Origin: Clarkia xantiana subsp. parviflora
Taxonomy: Eukaryota > Streptophyta > Magnoliopsida > Myrtales > Onagraceae
DNA length: 64,000 nt
Direction: 5' to 3'
NCBI GenBank assembly: GCA_036873135.1
Contig: JAPTYO010000004.1
Span: forward strand, 37,605,105-37,669,104
In this document: piece after piece, positions 1 to 10,364 of the stretch
Layout: each line of letters starts with the position of its first letter
Numbering within the stretch: position 1 is the first letter of the stretch
Notes under the pieces: model-generated
The model's input: only the letters and a program-made list of their open reading frames with translations
Told to the model about the DNA's origin: nothing
Databases searched by the model: none
Translations under genes and position numbers: made by a program

Positions 1-273
1 GGGAGCGTAATTTCAGGCTCACGAGAATCGAATTTGTCATAAGGATAGCGGGCTCCGAAGGAGGATTCAAAAATGCCACACTCTCTACGAGCCCTATCAA
101 AGCTAATGGGTGCGAGGGTGTTCTTGAGGTACTTGAAGACGAAGGGTTGGCCAACAGTAGCAGATCCCTCGGCTGAAAATCGTCGAGGGAAGGAAAGAAG
201 GAAAAATTGAAACCTAAAGAAAACCGAAGATGAAAAGGAAAAGAGCAATGGGATGAAGAGCCTTACCAGACAT
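1..273 (-). CDS. Small conserved plant protein, 5' part (runs off window edge)
   Basis: The coding start is the ATG at 273-271. A seven-base first coding exon (267-273) ends at a GT donor, and a 94-base intron (173-266, ending AG) leads to exon 2, which runs open to the window edge (172-1). The join gives about 59 residues starting Met-Ser-Ala-Glu-Gly, with segments such as FKYLKNTLAP and GARYPYDKFD and no stop. The protein has no obvious signal peptide; the first part is mildly hydrophobic. The composition and exact splice signals look like a real, short conserved plant gene. It resembles small accessory proteins of plant mitochondria, but I cannot name it with confidence. The C-terminus lies outside the window. 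A TATA box and telo-box about 130 bases upstream of the ATG support this start. Confidence 0.7.
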
Positions 274-400
274 AGTGGTTGGAGTGGTCGTGATCGGAAA
301 AGCTTGAATTGCTCGAATCGCCGGTGAAAACTCGAAACTTGGAGAATCAGAGCTCTTGGATCGCAAAGAAGGAGAGGTAAAAGAAAGGTGAAACAGTGCC

Positions 401-420
401 TAGGGTTAGGGTTTTATAAG
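401..420 (-). promoter_or_regulatory. TATA box with adjoining telo-box, promoter of the left-edge gene
   Basis: On the minus strand the sequence reads CTTATAAAACCCTAACCCTA. It combines a TATA-type box with the telo-box AAACCCTAA. Telo-boxes are known in promoters of plant housekeeping, ribosomal and mitochondrial genes. It sits about 130 bases upstream of the ATG at 273, which is a suitable distance for a core promoter with a short leader. Confidence 0.55.
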
Positions 421-559
421 AAACAAAGAGGAACTGAAAAGGTGGACAATCAAAGCCACGGGATTCGAAGCGATTCAATCATGATCGTCCAAGGAAAAAC
501 GTGCCAATTCGAAAAATAGGAACGGTTTTAATCTGAACCGTCAGGACGCATGGGACGGA

Positions 560-1479
560 TAAGACAAGAAATAATGACGTATTGGAACGGTTGAAAAGTG
601 CTTTTTCAGCAGATAGGCGTGCAGAGCTCGAAACGTTCCTTCATCTCCCATCAGCATTAAATGCTGGTCTGATCAAGAAATCCCTTCGAATACAAACAAG
701 ATCCCAGAAGATCTCGAAAAGATCCAAGGCAATGGCCTCCGACATTCCACACGAAGGCCTCCGATGAGGATACGAAAGAGTCCGACGTTGGAAGACGTGA
801 CGCACTAAAAGTCCCTCACGTCTTGGGGGCAAATGATGGGCCCCGGCGGAGGCCGTTAGGCCCCTTAACGATTAACCAACGGCGCTTAGGCCCGTTGGGC
901 TAAGAGCTGGAGTGCTGAAAGGCTAAGGACTCCGACGGAAGGAGGCCCCGACATTGAATAGCCCCAAGTCAGCCTGACTCCGATGGATGAGGGCCTCCAA
1001 GATATCGGACCTGGACATAGTCGGTCCCGATATAGGAGCGGGGTCCACTCCCCGATTCCGAATCCTCAACGATGCAGCTTGGGGGTCTCCGATATTGATC
1101 GAGACTTGCCAGTAAGAGCACAATCCCGAAGATCTCGCCACGATTACAGTAGTTGTATAATGGGCGAGATTTGGGGGATGCGAATAACCGCGCAAGATAC
1201 ATGGCCAGATACACGGCGAAATATGTGGGATAATGGATCACGATCCAACCGCCTAATCAGGTAACTGGGATAGCCTTTCCTCTATAAAAGGAGGGAAGCT
1301 ATTCCAGATTAGGGTTACGTTTTACACATACAAATATTGCTTGCTTGCTCTGTTGACTGCCGTACTTACGTTAAGCATCGGAGAGGGATTCTGGGCCACT
1401 GCCCTCTATCCCCTTCTGCAGGATTGCGAGGAGCTAAGGAATCCGTCACCGTAACCGGAGTTCCCGCCGTGATCCAACA
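560..1479 (+). mobile_element. Old LTR, possibly solo (start uncertain)
   Basis: Three landmarks mark an LTR. There is a TATA box in CCTCTATAAAAGGAGGG (about 1280-1296). A leader follows containing TTAAGCATCGGAGAGGG (about 1371-1387), a motif that recurs downstream of the TATA box in several LTRs of this window. The 3' end is GATCCAACA (1471-1479), with the usual terminal CA. The left boundary is not clear: it may be near 560 or at the GGGGGCAAATGATGGGCCCC segment near 824. I found no matching internal region, primer-binding site or target duplication, so a solo or truncated LTR is likely. Confidence 0.5.
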
Positions 1480-2199
1480 GTTATCTTAATATTTAACTTT
1501 CGTATATTACAGATGTAGTTGTACATTTTTATTTTATTTTTTTACCTAGGCCAATTTTTTTTATTTTTTTTTCAATTAATGATTTTCTTCTCACATATTG
1601 ATATGATAGATAATTTTTTAATTTATTAAAATTGATATAGCTTATCACATATATTTTTCCTTTAGAAACTTATTTTTAACAAATGAATATTACAAAAAAA
1701 AAAAAAGAGTAAGTATTGTTAAAATAATTATATCGAAATATCATACTATTACACACATATATGTCTAAAATAGTAAACAACATTAGATTAGTATTTTTAA
1801 ATCCACTATGTAGATTTCTCTAACGCTTATACTAGATACTTGCGCGCGCTACGCACGTTGTCTTTATTATAATGTTACGTTGACATAATCAGAATGACTT
1901 CGAGAATAATACAAGAGCATGATCAACCCAACACCGAAGAAAATACAAGAGTAGAACCTTATTAAAAAAATTAACTTAAATCTATAATAAAAATATTATA
2001 TTAACAAATTTTTTAAAAATCTAATATTAAACCAAAATGCTCGAGGGACATGGAGTCTTTTAATGAATTCAAATGCATAACACTTTCATAAATAAATTCG
2101 TCACTATCATTCAACATAAGAGGCAGTTTTGATTGATAATAAATAGTTACTAAATAAAGTCATTCAAACATTATCCAATAGAACCTAAATACACTCTAA
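1480..2199. other. AT-rich intergenic stretch
   Basis: I see no gene, RNA or intact element here. The sequence is AT-rich with short A and T runs. Confidence 0.6.
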
Positions 2200-3130
2200 A
2201 CAGGCTCTCGCAATCCCATCGACTATACGTGTTTCGAAAATGACTTAGCATGTAATTCTATAGTCATGGGATTTGCGGAGCACGTGTCACAAAGTTCGGG
2301 TTCACATTACTGATTTCGGTCTGAATATTTTTGTCAACACTTCCTGGATGATTCGCACCAGCGAGCTACACGATCGGAATATTGTGTAAAACGGAGTTAG
2401 GTAACGGTATTAAGTTCGGTTTGAGACCTGCAACCATGATGTCATTACCCCTATCATCCCGGTCTTTATTTTCTATTTCGTCGAATTCAGACACGATTTC
2501 ATTTCCCACTAGAATTATTCAATATTTTTTTGACTAATTCTTCCAATTCTAAATCAGTTTTGTTCGGAATGATGTCACCTAGCATCAGAAATTCATTCTC
2601 TAAGAATACAACATTGCGTGATACCGAGCGCGCGAAACGGATCTCGGTAGTTAACTACTGTTGGCTACCAAAGTATCCTCCAAACTAAATCATTTTCCTG
2701 AGACTCGATTCAAAGTTCACTAATTTGTTCTTGGATCGTAAGACAATAAAACGTTAAACTGAGAATTACGGGAAAGCGAGTTGAATCGGGTCAAAGGGAT
2801 TGGATGAAAGATGGTCAGTAATCATGATGAGTTTATTACTCTTATGTTCACTAGGTGGCCACCAACTCGATATGTGTATTAGATTGTGAATATTTTTGTG
2901 GATAGTCCTAGAGTTCATAATCATATGAGATTGGACCTAAGAAACATACACGACTGATCAATGATGCAATGCAAAGTTTTATTTCACAGGAACGACATAA
3001 TTGGTTATGTGCGTTACTATACTCTAAACAGATGAGTAACATGGTTCTTTTTGTGCTCGTTGTTCGCACGGCTAACCTCGTAAGAAAACGAATGAAAGTT
3101 GAGACAGACAATATGTAAGTTAATTATCTT
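2200..3130 (+). mobile_element. Copia-type 3' non-coding region, decayed
   Basis: No ORF is present. The stretch from about 2700 to 3090 matches, in the same order, the non-coding region just before the 3' LTR at 51750-52266 and the minus-strand region 14840-15500 of the copia element at 14544-22399. Shared landmarks are GAAAGCGAGTTGA, GTTCACTAGGTGGCC and TTCGCACGGCTAACC. It ends where an LTR begins at 3131, as expected for the 3' tail of a copia element whose coding part has been lost. Confidence 0.55.
3011..3087 (+). other. Conserved stem-loop and CGCACGGC box, copy A
   Basis: TACTC (3020-3024) and GAGTA (3034-3038) can pair around a nine-base loop. TTCGCACGGCTAACC follows (about 3063-3077). 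The same arrangement occurs at 52121-52190 and, on the minus strand, at 14880-14942. All three copies lie in copia 3' non-coding regions. Function is unknown. Confidence 0.5.
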
Positions 3131-3907
3131 GTTGGGAATCGGTGCAATTGGACCGCCCTTCATGGTAACCCATTAACCAACCTAATTGAGGTGTAAGTTA
3201 ATTAGAAGCAACTAACCCTAGTAATAGGCATAAGTTATACATTATTATAGGGTTATGGCCTTATTGGGCTTGCTCATTATCTATAAGGATTAATGTCCAT
3301 TAAGAGGACTCGTGTAACTAATTTCGGTCAGCCCTACAGTGGTTACTTGGTGGTTAAGTTTTAATCACTTTTATTTAAGGAAAGTGAATATATATTGTAT
3401 CACTAAATATATATATATATATAAGGTAATTATATATATAAAGGAAATAATATATTGAGTTATGTATCTTAGTAGATCTATATCTTGGAAACAAATCACT
3501 CCCTCCCCACTATATATAGTGGTTTGACCGAATTGCTTGTTACTCATTCATTATTGCGCAATTAATCATTCAAACCACCAACATTGAGAGAGTGTTCCCT
3601 TAGTCCTAGTAAAATCCCTTAGTTCATTTCCTCCCACTCGTGAGGTCTGGTCCGTGGAAACTTATACCCTCCTTTGTGCTAAGAGAAAGATTGAAGGACC
3701 CCGTCTGGCGAGCCACGAAAAAACATCGCTAAGGATTCTTGGGAGTAAGGACTTGAAGATCAAAGTGTAGAGTTAACTACACAGGTGAGCCTTCTTCTTC
3801 GAGTTTAGGAAATTTAAGGATTTATCTCGCCCTAACCGTTTAGTTTTCTTGAATTACTTATTGATGTGTTTGTGATTTATCCATGTTATTTCCAAAAAAA
3901 TCTAACA
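3131..3907 (+). mobile_element. LTR (777 bp) of a copia-type element
   Basis: The LTR starts TGTTGGGAATC and ends ATCTAACA, giving TGTT...AACA termini. A TATA-like CCACTATATATAGTGG lies near 3507-3522. A primer-binding site begins 13 bases downstream at 3921. A 3' internal region lies to its left and a primer-binding site to its right. It is therefore either the shared LTR of a tandem pair or the product of recombination. Confidence 0.6.
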
Positions 3908-3920
3908 TTATTCATTACAG

Positions 3921-5057
3921 TGGTATCTAAGCTGGTATAGGTTGTTATCGGTTTGCACGTTAATATAAAAATTCATTTTTTTTATGCTTAGACAACCACC
4001 CATCAGGTGTGAGGGTGGCCAAATTTTTAATATGACCAACAAGGTTGTGTCGACCACGACAAGATGCGTCGGTGGACCTAGGACGCCCGCGGTAACAAGC
4101 AGTCGCATGTCCCTGCATTGTCGCCGGGGCGGGCTACTGGCTTATTGGCCACCCGTGCCCTGGCACATCCAGTGGCAGTATTATTCTTGGTGGAACCCCA
4201 ATGGGGTTGCCACGGTTAGGATTTTTGAAACCCTAGTCTGGCAATTGTTGACTGGTCCGACATAATATTTGGATCGAACCAGGAAGGAAATCGAATATTT
4301 TTTTTTAAAAAAATTTACCTACACGTCTACAATACTTCGAATTGACAAAAGTAGTAAATATTTGGATTAAAATAAAATTGTGGGCTGAATTGCGAATTAT
4401 TTAATATGTGCGTATACATATATGTCTTAATAGAAATGCATGCTTAGATGAAAATTATATATATTGTTGTTGTTGGGGGGCAGAGCCCTATTCTGTATTT
4501 CAATGAATAATTGCGTACTAGAGTAGACATGCTATGATGTTTATAACTATTGCATGTCCGTTATTGCGCTGGTTTAATTGAAATATTCGAAATTGCAATT
4601 AAGTTCTCGAAGTTTTAAAAAGTTTACAAATCAGCCCCTATGTTAAAATTGGGACCGACGGAACCATAATATGCATGTTAACATGATTTATGTGATCGCA
4701 TGTTATAATTTACTTATGGTACAATTATTTTTGGTGGATTGTTTGAGAACATGCAAAACCCCTAAAGTTTAGGGATGTTCAAATAGACATTGAAAATATT
4801 TTTTGTTTCGGTTCTCTTTTCAAAAGAACTATTTTAAACTGATCTTAGCGAATAACGCGAAATTTTAAGGGAGTTTGCTGAAAGTTATTTGATTTCAGCA
4901 TGTCTAATTGATTTTGTTACGGAACAATAAACAAAAAATTATTATCACGTTTAATTACATAGATATCTGTAGCATGTCGTTATATCATTCTTATATTTTA
5001 ACTTGTGTGAACATGTTTATTTCATGATTGTTGTCTCTATGTAATTTGTGAAAAAAA
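3921..5057 (+). mobile_element. Primer-binding site and leader of the copia-type element, truncated
   Basis: TGGTATCTAAGC (3921-3932) differs from the plant initiator-tRNA-Met primer-binding site TGGTATCAGAGC at two positions. The following kilobase has no convincing gag. It contains short segments such as CAAATCAGCCCCT that resemble the leader of the copia element at 14544-22399. A TRIM element was inserted at its right end. Confidence 0.45.
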
Positions 5058-5062
5058 AAAAT

Positions 5063-5581
5063 TGAAATACCCCATATTTGTGTACCACATTGGTTGGAAA
5101 TAGAGAATTTAGAGCCATAATAAGTATGAGATGTACTATTCAAGTCCAACAGAAAATCCTCTTTTTCCAGGGCCCAAGTGAGGAAAACAGGCTTAGTTAG
5201 GTTAGGTTGGATTAAGTTGGGACAGTAGCTCGGGTTTGGGGGCGTGACAGAATGGTATCAGAACCGACCCCGGACCGTGAATGGGGACGCGGATCAAGGG
5301 CTATTGACCGCCGGAGTTCCGATCACCTACTGGGGGCAAAAACGATTCTGATCTGGGCCGCGACGAGGACGTCGCGCGCACTAAGGGAGGTAGATTGTAA
5401 TGACCCATAATTGTGTACCACGTTGGTTGGAAATAGAGAATTTTGAGTCTTAATAAGCATGAGATGTACTACTCAAGTCCAACAAGAATCTCTATTATTC
5501 AGGGCCCAAACTAGAAAAACGGACTTAATTAGGTTAAGTTGGGCTAAGTGGATACAATCGCTTAGGTTTTGGGCGTGAACG
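5063..5581 (+). mobile_element. TRIM-type miniature LTR retrotransposon with target duplication
   Basis: Two similar LTRs of about 185 bp (5063-5249 and 5396-5580) flank 146 bases. The first LTR is followed by a primer-binding site TGGTATCAGAACC (from 5253). The second is preceded by a purine-rich tract AAGGGAGGTAGA. Both LTRs share TGTACCAC.TTGGTTGGAAATAGAG and end in GGGCGTGA. The 5-base sequence AAAAT sits directly before the first LTR (5058-5062) and directly after the second (5582-5586). There is no coding capacity, so it must have been moved by another element's proteins. The flanking duplication is in A-rich DNA, which lowers its weight slightly. Confidence 0.8.
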
Positions 5582-5586
5582 AAAAT

Positions 5587-5900
5587 TCTACCAAATGTTC
5601 CTCAAGTTGGGAGAGGTACGAGACCTGGAGTAAACATACATTAAGTGGTTGGTAAATAACGGCCTTCCTCAACATACATGTATCAAAAGATGCAGAGACC
5701 AAAGGTTTGAGAAATGCAAGCATTCAGAAAGCTTTGACTGATGACATAGTAGCTTCGCATATCATTTGGTCTTCACACGATAGAGGAACACAAAATGAGT
5801 TTCTGAAATACAAAACAGCAGCAGCAAGTGTGGCAACAAGCCATTTTGCTGTATTTTGGCACCGGTGGGAAGCATTTTGTTCTCATACTTTTAATCATAA
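5587..5900. other. Unassigned sequence with a 66-codon ORF
   Basis: An ORF at 5707-5907 (plus) starts MRNASIQKAL and ends by running into the next transposon. Its base composition is less AT-rich than the neighbouring DNA. I do not recognise it, and it lacks any clear splice or promoter context. It could be a captured or decayed exon, or chance. Confidence 0.25.
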
Positions 5901-6423
5901 GGGTTAATAACTAAAAAACTGTCCAAATTTTCCCCTATGTTAAAATTAGGTGTTTGAAGTTTCAAATGTTAAACTGTAGTGTCCAGGGTTTCAAATTTGT
6001 TAAAATGTGGTGTCTCGGTGTGATTACTTTAGAGAAATAAATTCCGACGAAACTGACAGTTAAATTCGAGCTCCCATACACACTCCCTTCTCGTCATCTT
6101 GTCGGAACCGTCAACTAAGAATCTGGTCACATCCGTGCAAGTAAATCTCGCTCCGTTGTCGTTGAAAATCGCTCCACAACACTCTGCTAGAAACCTTTTT
6201 TATGTTTAACTTTTTGTGAAATTTGACAATTTTGTAAAAAGTAAAGAGTGATGGATTATAAGTAAGTGGGCTGATGAAAATGATTGAATGGAGATGAAAA
6301 GACACGTAGAGACACCAAATTTCAACAAAAATGAAACTTGGGACAGACCATTTAAACATTTCAAACTTCAGACACCTAATTTATACATAGGGTAAACTTA
6401 GACAGTTTTTTAGTTATCAACCC
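5901..6423. mobile_element. Long-TIR non-autonomous DNA transposon (Mutator-like)
   Basis: The element starts GGGTTAATAACTAAAAAACT and ends with the inverse ...AGTTTTTTAGTTATCAACCC. The inverted repeats extend for about 70 bases, through GTTAAAATTAGGTG and its inverse. It has no transposase. A second, truncated copy is at 9781-10128. Flanks share only AATC next to the ends, so a target duplication is not clear. The GGGTTAAT terminus links it to the other long-TIR elements in this window that do have 9-10 bp duplications. Confidence 0.7.
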
Positions 6424-7015
6424 AATCGAGTACGACTTTGGTCTAGACTGCGGAAAGACTCACCCCGGGTAAACAAGGGAAAGAAAAAGTCGTAATGGGA
6501 AAGAAATGGTTTTCCTAGTCATAGTTTACGTATAGAGAGGTCTCTACCAAATGGACTGACTAAGAGTTGAATCAACATTTACTCAATTTACCTCTAATGG
6601 ACTAGGAAGAGTTGAATAACAATTTCACACATGAATGAATCAAATTATCATGTATGAAATTGTTATTCAATTTACTATAGAATTGTCATGCTGATTTCCG
6701 TGTGTCATTTTCTCGTGTGCTATCGAGTCAATCCCTCATAATATAACCCGAATCCGAACCCGCACGAATTGCTAACCCTATGTAGTATATCTATCAGGAG
6801 GGAAAATGCACACTCAGTACAGCGAAGCTTCTTTAGGTCCATTGCAGAGAAAAATCAATAATCCCAAGAGAACCACCTATTGAAACTAATGTTTTCTAAT
6901 GAAAGAAATGACACGAAATGCAAAATATTCACTTTTTTTTTCCCATGGATTCTTATGTTTGTCACAAAGAGAATCGTACAAATAAGCTCTTCATCTTCTC
7001 TTACCACCTTCCTTA
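6424..7015. other. Region 3' of the FKBP-like exons
   Basis: I see no separate gene. On the minus strand this is the 3'-UTR and downstream DNA of the FKBP-like gene that ends at 7016. Confidence 0.4.
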
Positions 7016-7304
7016 TTACGCCTTGCTGTCTACTGAAATTGGCTCAGCTTCCTTCTGCACCAACCAAGCAACCGACCAAAATTCATCAATCCAATCTTTG
7101 TTTAGGATTAACAAGTCTTTGTTCCATAATGTTTTGCCACTTTTGTTTTGATCCATAATGTTTTTCGTTTTTTTTTTTGCCTAGTTTTAGTATCATACAT
7201 TTGTAAAAATTTTTAGTTTTGATCCGATCGTTACATTCCGTCCATTTTTTCCGTTAATTGACATGTGCAAGTTACGTAATCCACCATAAACTTTCAATTT
7301 TGTT

Positions 7305-7485
7305 CAAATTTGGGAGAATTGACACCCTAAATCTAGTTCAATTTAGGCGAATTGAACTAGGTTTAATGGGTCAAATTTGGGAGAAATGACACCCTAAATC
7401 TAGTTCATTTTAGGCGAATTGAACTAGGTTTAATGGGTCAAATTTGGGAGAATTGACACCCTAAACCTAATTCAATGGGTCAATT
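7305..7485. repeat. 67-bp tandem repeat inside the outer element
   Basis: The segment beginning CAAATTTGGGAGAA recurs at 7305, 7372 and 7439, giving a 67-bp period and about 2.7 copies. The last copy is shortened. Each unit is partly self-complementary (CTAGTTCA...TGAACTAG). Confidence 0.8.
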
Positions 7486-7863
7486 CCCCGAATTTGAACA
7501 AAATTGAAAGTTTAGGGTGGATCAAATGACTTGCACATGTCACTTCACGGAAAAAATGAACAGAATGTAACGGTCGGACCAAAACTAGAAAAATATGCAA
7601 ACATATGGTACAAAACTAGGCAAAAAAAAGGGTTAACAGGTGTTTTGGTACAGCATGTTTGACGACTTTTGGCTTTTGGTGCAACATCTTTTTTTTTGTA
7701 TACTTTTGGTGCAATACGTTTGCAATTTGTATCACGTTTGCTGCATCCGTTAGTTGACCGTTAGTTTGACCGTTAAATAGTCACGTGACTTGCACATGTC
7801 TAGCCCCAAATTTCTATTTTTTTCAGTTTAGTCCTCAAATTTATTGTCCTAAGTTTTTTTTTG

Positions 7864-8608
7864 GGTCAATAACCTGGGAGAGGTCTGAAGATTGGCCCTT
7901 GTGAATTTGAGAGGTCTGAAGATTGAAATGGTGATAATAGAGGTCTGAAGTTTCGACTTGTAGATAATAGAGGTCTCCGTTAGTTTTTCCCGTTAAAACT
8001 GAATAAAGTTGGTCATGTGCATGGCATGGCATGTGACCAGAAATAAAATAAATTCCAAAAATACCCTTCTTGCATCTCACATGCTTGAATGAAAAGACGA
8101 AAATGCCCTTAAGGCCACTACCCAACTCCGACGACCACCACTCACAGCTCCGGCGACCGCCACCCAACTCCGGCAACCACAACCCGATCCTGACGACCAT
8201 CACCCAATTCCGGCGACCACAACCGTGGTCCCGATTGGGCCCAATCGGGGCCGGTGGCTCCGATTTGGGCCCAATTGGTGCCGTGGTGGCGGTCGTCGGA
8301 GTTGTGAGTGGTAGTCGCCGGAGTTGGATGGTGGCCGGCCGGAGCCGTGGTGGTGGCCGGAGTTGGGTTAGGTTTAAATTATGGACAGGGGTATTTTTTG
8401 TCATTTCATCTTTTTTTTTTTTAATTCAAATATTTCAAAAGGGTATTTTTGACATTTCATGCGGTTCTGTTAAATTTGATAGAAAATTTGGACGGAAAAC
8501 CTAAAAATCACAAAGTCCAAACTTCAGACCTCAGTTATCACCATTTCAATCTTCAGACCTCTCAAATTCACAAGGGCCAATCTTCAGACCTCTCCCAGGT
8601 TATTGACC
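7864..8608. mobile_element. Inner long-TIR DNA element
   Basis: The ends GGTCAATAACCTGGGAGAGG and its inverse CCTCTCCCAGGTTATTGACC frame inverted repeats of about 95 bases. The interior (8100-8350) is GC-rich, with short repeats such as CTCCGGCGACC and open frames on both strands (minus 7841-8404, plus 8070-8504). These frames look like by-products of the repeats, not genes. The flanks are T-runs, so the target duplication cannot be fixed exactly. Confidence 0.7.
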
Positions 8609-8630
8609 TTTTTATGTTTGCAATATAGCC

Positions 8631-9200
8631 CCTAAACATTTTCAACCGCACCCTAAGGCTAAATTGACATAGCCATGGTCCGACCCATGACTAGGTCGAA
8701 CCATGGCTAGTGTCACCGGACCTGGGCGACCTTAACCATGGTCCGAACTAGCCATGGGTCGGACCATGGCTATGTCAATTTAGGCTTAGGGTCCAATTGG
8801 GTCAATTTTACCATAAGGCTAAATTGACCTAGCCATGTTTCGACCCATGGCTAGGTCGGACCATGGCTAGGGTCACCGGGCCTTGGTGACCCTAGACATG
8901 GTTTGACCTAAACATTTTCAACCGCACCCTAGGGCTAAATTGACAAAGTCATGGTCCGACCCATGACTAGGTCGAACCATGGCTAGGGTCACCGGACCTA
9001 GGCGACCTTAACCATGGTCCGAGCTAGTTATGGGTCGGACCATGGCTAGGTCAATTTAGCCTTAGGGTCCAATAGGGCAATTTTACCACAAGGCTAAATT
9101 GACCTAGCCATGTTTCAACCCATGGCTAGGACGGACCATGGCTAGGGTCACCGGGCCTTGGTGACCCTAGCCATGGTTTGACCTAGCCATGAGTCGGACC
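8631..9200. repeat. 276-bp tandem duplication of palindromic CCATGG units
   Basis: The block starting CCTAAACATTTTCAACCG occurs at 8631 and again at 8907. Each copy is a series of inverted motifs around CTAGCCATGG and GGTCGGACCATGG, so a transcript could fold extensively. Related but more diverged motifs occur at 23580-24000 in another Mutator-like remnant. Confidence 0.75.
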
Positions 9201-9780
9201 ATGGCTAGGTCAATTTAGTCCTAGGGTGCAGTTGAAAATGTTTAGGGGCTAAATTGCAAAAATAAAAAGTTAGGACAATAAATTTTAGGACTAAACTGGA
9301 AAAAAAAAATTGAAATTTGAGGCTAGGCATGTGTAAGTCACGTAACTATTTAACTGCCAACTAACGGATGCACCAAAAGTGGTACAAATTGCAAACGTAT
9401 TGCACCAAAAGTATACAAAAAAAAAATGTTGCCAAAAGCCAAAATCGTCAATTATGTTGTACCAAAACAGCTATTAACCCCAAAAAAAACATCATGACCA
9501 AAACTCAAAAGTGGTCAAACATTATGGACCAAAAGACTTGTTAACCCCTTTATTCATTGTAGTAGAGTAGAGCGACATAAAGGCATATCAAGGGATACTT
9601 ACATTTGATTCTGCAGTTCCCAACTTGCTCATCTTGGCGAATATGTTGCCATAGAATTGGGCATCCTTTTTGTTCAACTCCTTCACCTTCTCCTTTAGTA
9701 CTTTGTATTCCAACTTTACTTCCCTGTTGTAATCACCACCAACCCAATCAATCATTCATTTATCTTCTACTATTTATTTA

Positions 9781-10128
9781 GAGTTAATAACTAAAAACTG
9801 TCCAAGGTTTACCCTATGTTAAAATTAGGTGTCTGAAGTTTCAAATGTTAAACTGTATTGTCCAAGGTTTCAATTTTGTTAAAATGTAGTCTCAGTGTGA
9901 TTACTTTAGAAAAGTCAATTGCGACGAAACCGACTATCAAATTCGAGTTCCCATACACACTCCATTCTCGTTATCTTGCCGGGACCGTCACCTAAGAAGC
10001 TGACCACGTCTGCGCAAGTAAATCCCGCTCCATTGTCGTTGGAAAATCGCTTCACACCACTCTGCTAGAAACTTTTTCTTTTTATGTTAATCTTTTAGGT
10101 GATATTTGACGATTTTGTGAAAAGTAAA
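9781..10128. mobile_element. Truncated second copy of the 5901-6423 element
   Basis: GAGTTAATAACTAAAAACTG begins a stretch that follows 5901-6230 closely, including TGTTAAAATTAGGTGTCTGA and the TTGTCGTTGGAAAATCGCT block. It stops where the copia LTR begins at 10129. The missing right half is not found beyond that copia element. Confidence 0.7.
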
Positions 10129-10292
10129 TGATAAGTTTTAGGTATGAAATTGGGAGTATATTACTTGTTAATCTCATTACAAATAGGAGAGTTACATATA
10201 TACATGTATTCTAACTTCCTATAGAAGTATTCTAATAAGGTAAGTAATACATTAGGAAATATCATATATGGTATATGATATATTCCATAACA
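10129..10292 (-). repeat. 3' LTR (164 bp) with adjoining polypurine tract
   Basis: On the minus strand it starts TGTTATGGAATATATC and ends AAACTTATCA. The polypurine tract CCAATTTGAGGGGGAG lies immediately upstream (about 10293-10309 in plus coordinates). Confidence 0.75.
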
Positions 10293-10364
10293 CTCCCCCT
10301 CAAATTGGAGCATAGATGTTAATCATGCCCAACTTGTTACATAAATATCCCACCCGAGACCCGC

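Larger units (their letters stand above)
7630..9480. mobile_element. Middle Mutator-like element with 9-bp target duplication
   Basis: The element starts GGGTTAACAGGTGTTTTGGT and ends ACCAAAACAGCTATTAACCC, with inverted repeats of about 200 bases that include GACTTGCACATGTC-type and TTTGGTGCAATACGTTTGCAA-type blocks. CAAAAAAAA flanks it on both sides (7621-7629 and 9481-9489). It has no transposase ORF. It was inserted into the outer element (7105-9547) and was itself hit by the inner one (7864-8608). Confidence 0.8.
7105..9547. mobile_element. Outer Mutator-like MITE (interrupted by a second element)
   Basis: The left end GGATTAACAAGTCTTTGTTC pairs with the right end ending AAAGACTTGTTAACCC. 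Homology continues inwards (CCATAATGTTTTGCCACTTTTG and its inverse). The original inner arms, about 7230-7330 and 7490-7600, are also inverse to each other around GACATGTGCAAGT. The flanks CTTTGTTTA (7096-7104) and CTTTATTCA (9548-9556) agree at 7 of 9 positions, as expected for an old 9-bp target duplication. It sits in the last intron of the FKBP-like gene. Confidence 0.7.
7016..9723 (-). pseudogene. Last two exons of an FKBP62/ROF1-like peptidyl-prolyl isomerase gene
   Basis: Two minus-strand exons are visible. The first (9723-9603, 121 bases) follows an AG acceptor and ends at a GTAAGT donor. It encodes 40 residues including VKLEYKVLKEKVKELNKKDA and FYGNIFAKMSKL. The last exon (7054-7016) encodes KEAEPISVDSKA and a TAA stop (7018-7016). 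This matches the end of the TPR/calmodulin-binding tail of plant high-molecular-weight FKBPs (ROF1/FKBP62 type), which are co-chaperones of HSP90 in heat acclimation. The reading frame stays open across the join. The intron between them is 2548 bases, inflated by nested transposons. The FKBP domains and most TPR repeats are not found upstream; retrotransposons occupy that space up to the next gene at 25 kb. The locus is therefore probably a 5'-truncated remnant, although a very large upstream intron cannot be fully excluded. Confidence 0.75.

Noticed and set aside
969..1264. Three overlapping frames of 90-93 codons near 1 kb
   Set aside because: They lie inside an LTR, in the region upstream of its TATA box, and show no protein similarity.
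7841..8504. Long overlapping frames on both strands (187 and 144 codons)
   Set aside because: They lie inside a transposon, consist of GC-rich short repeats read on both strands, and show no domain.
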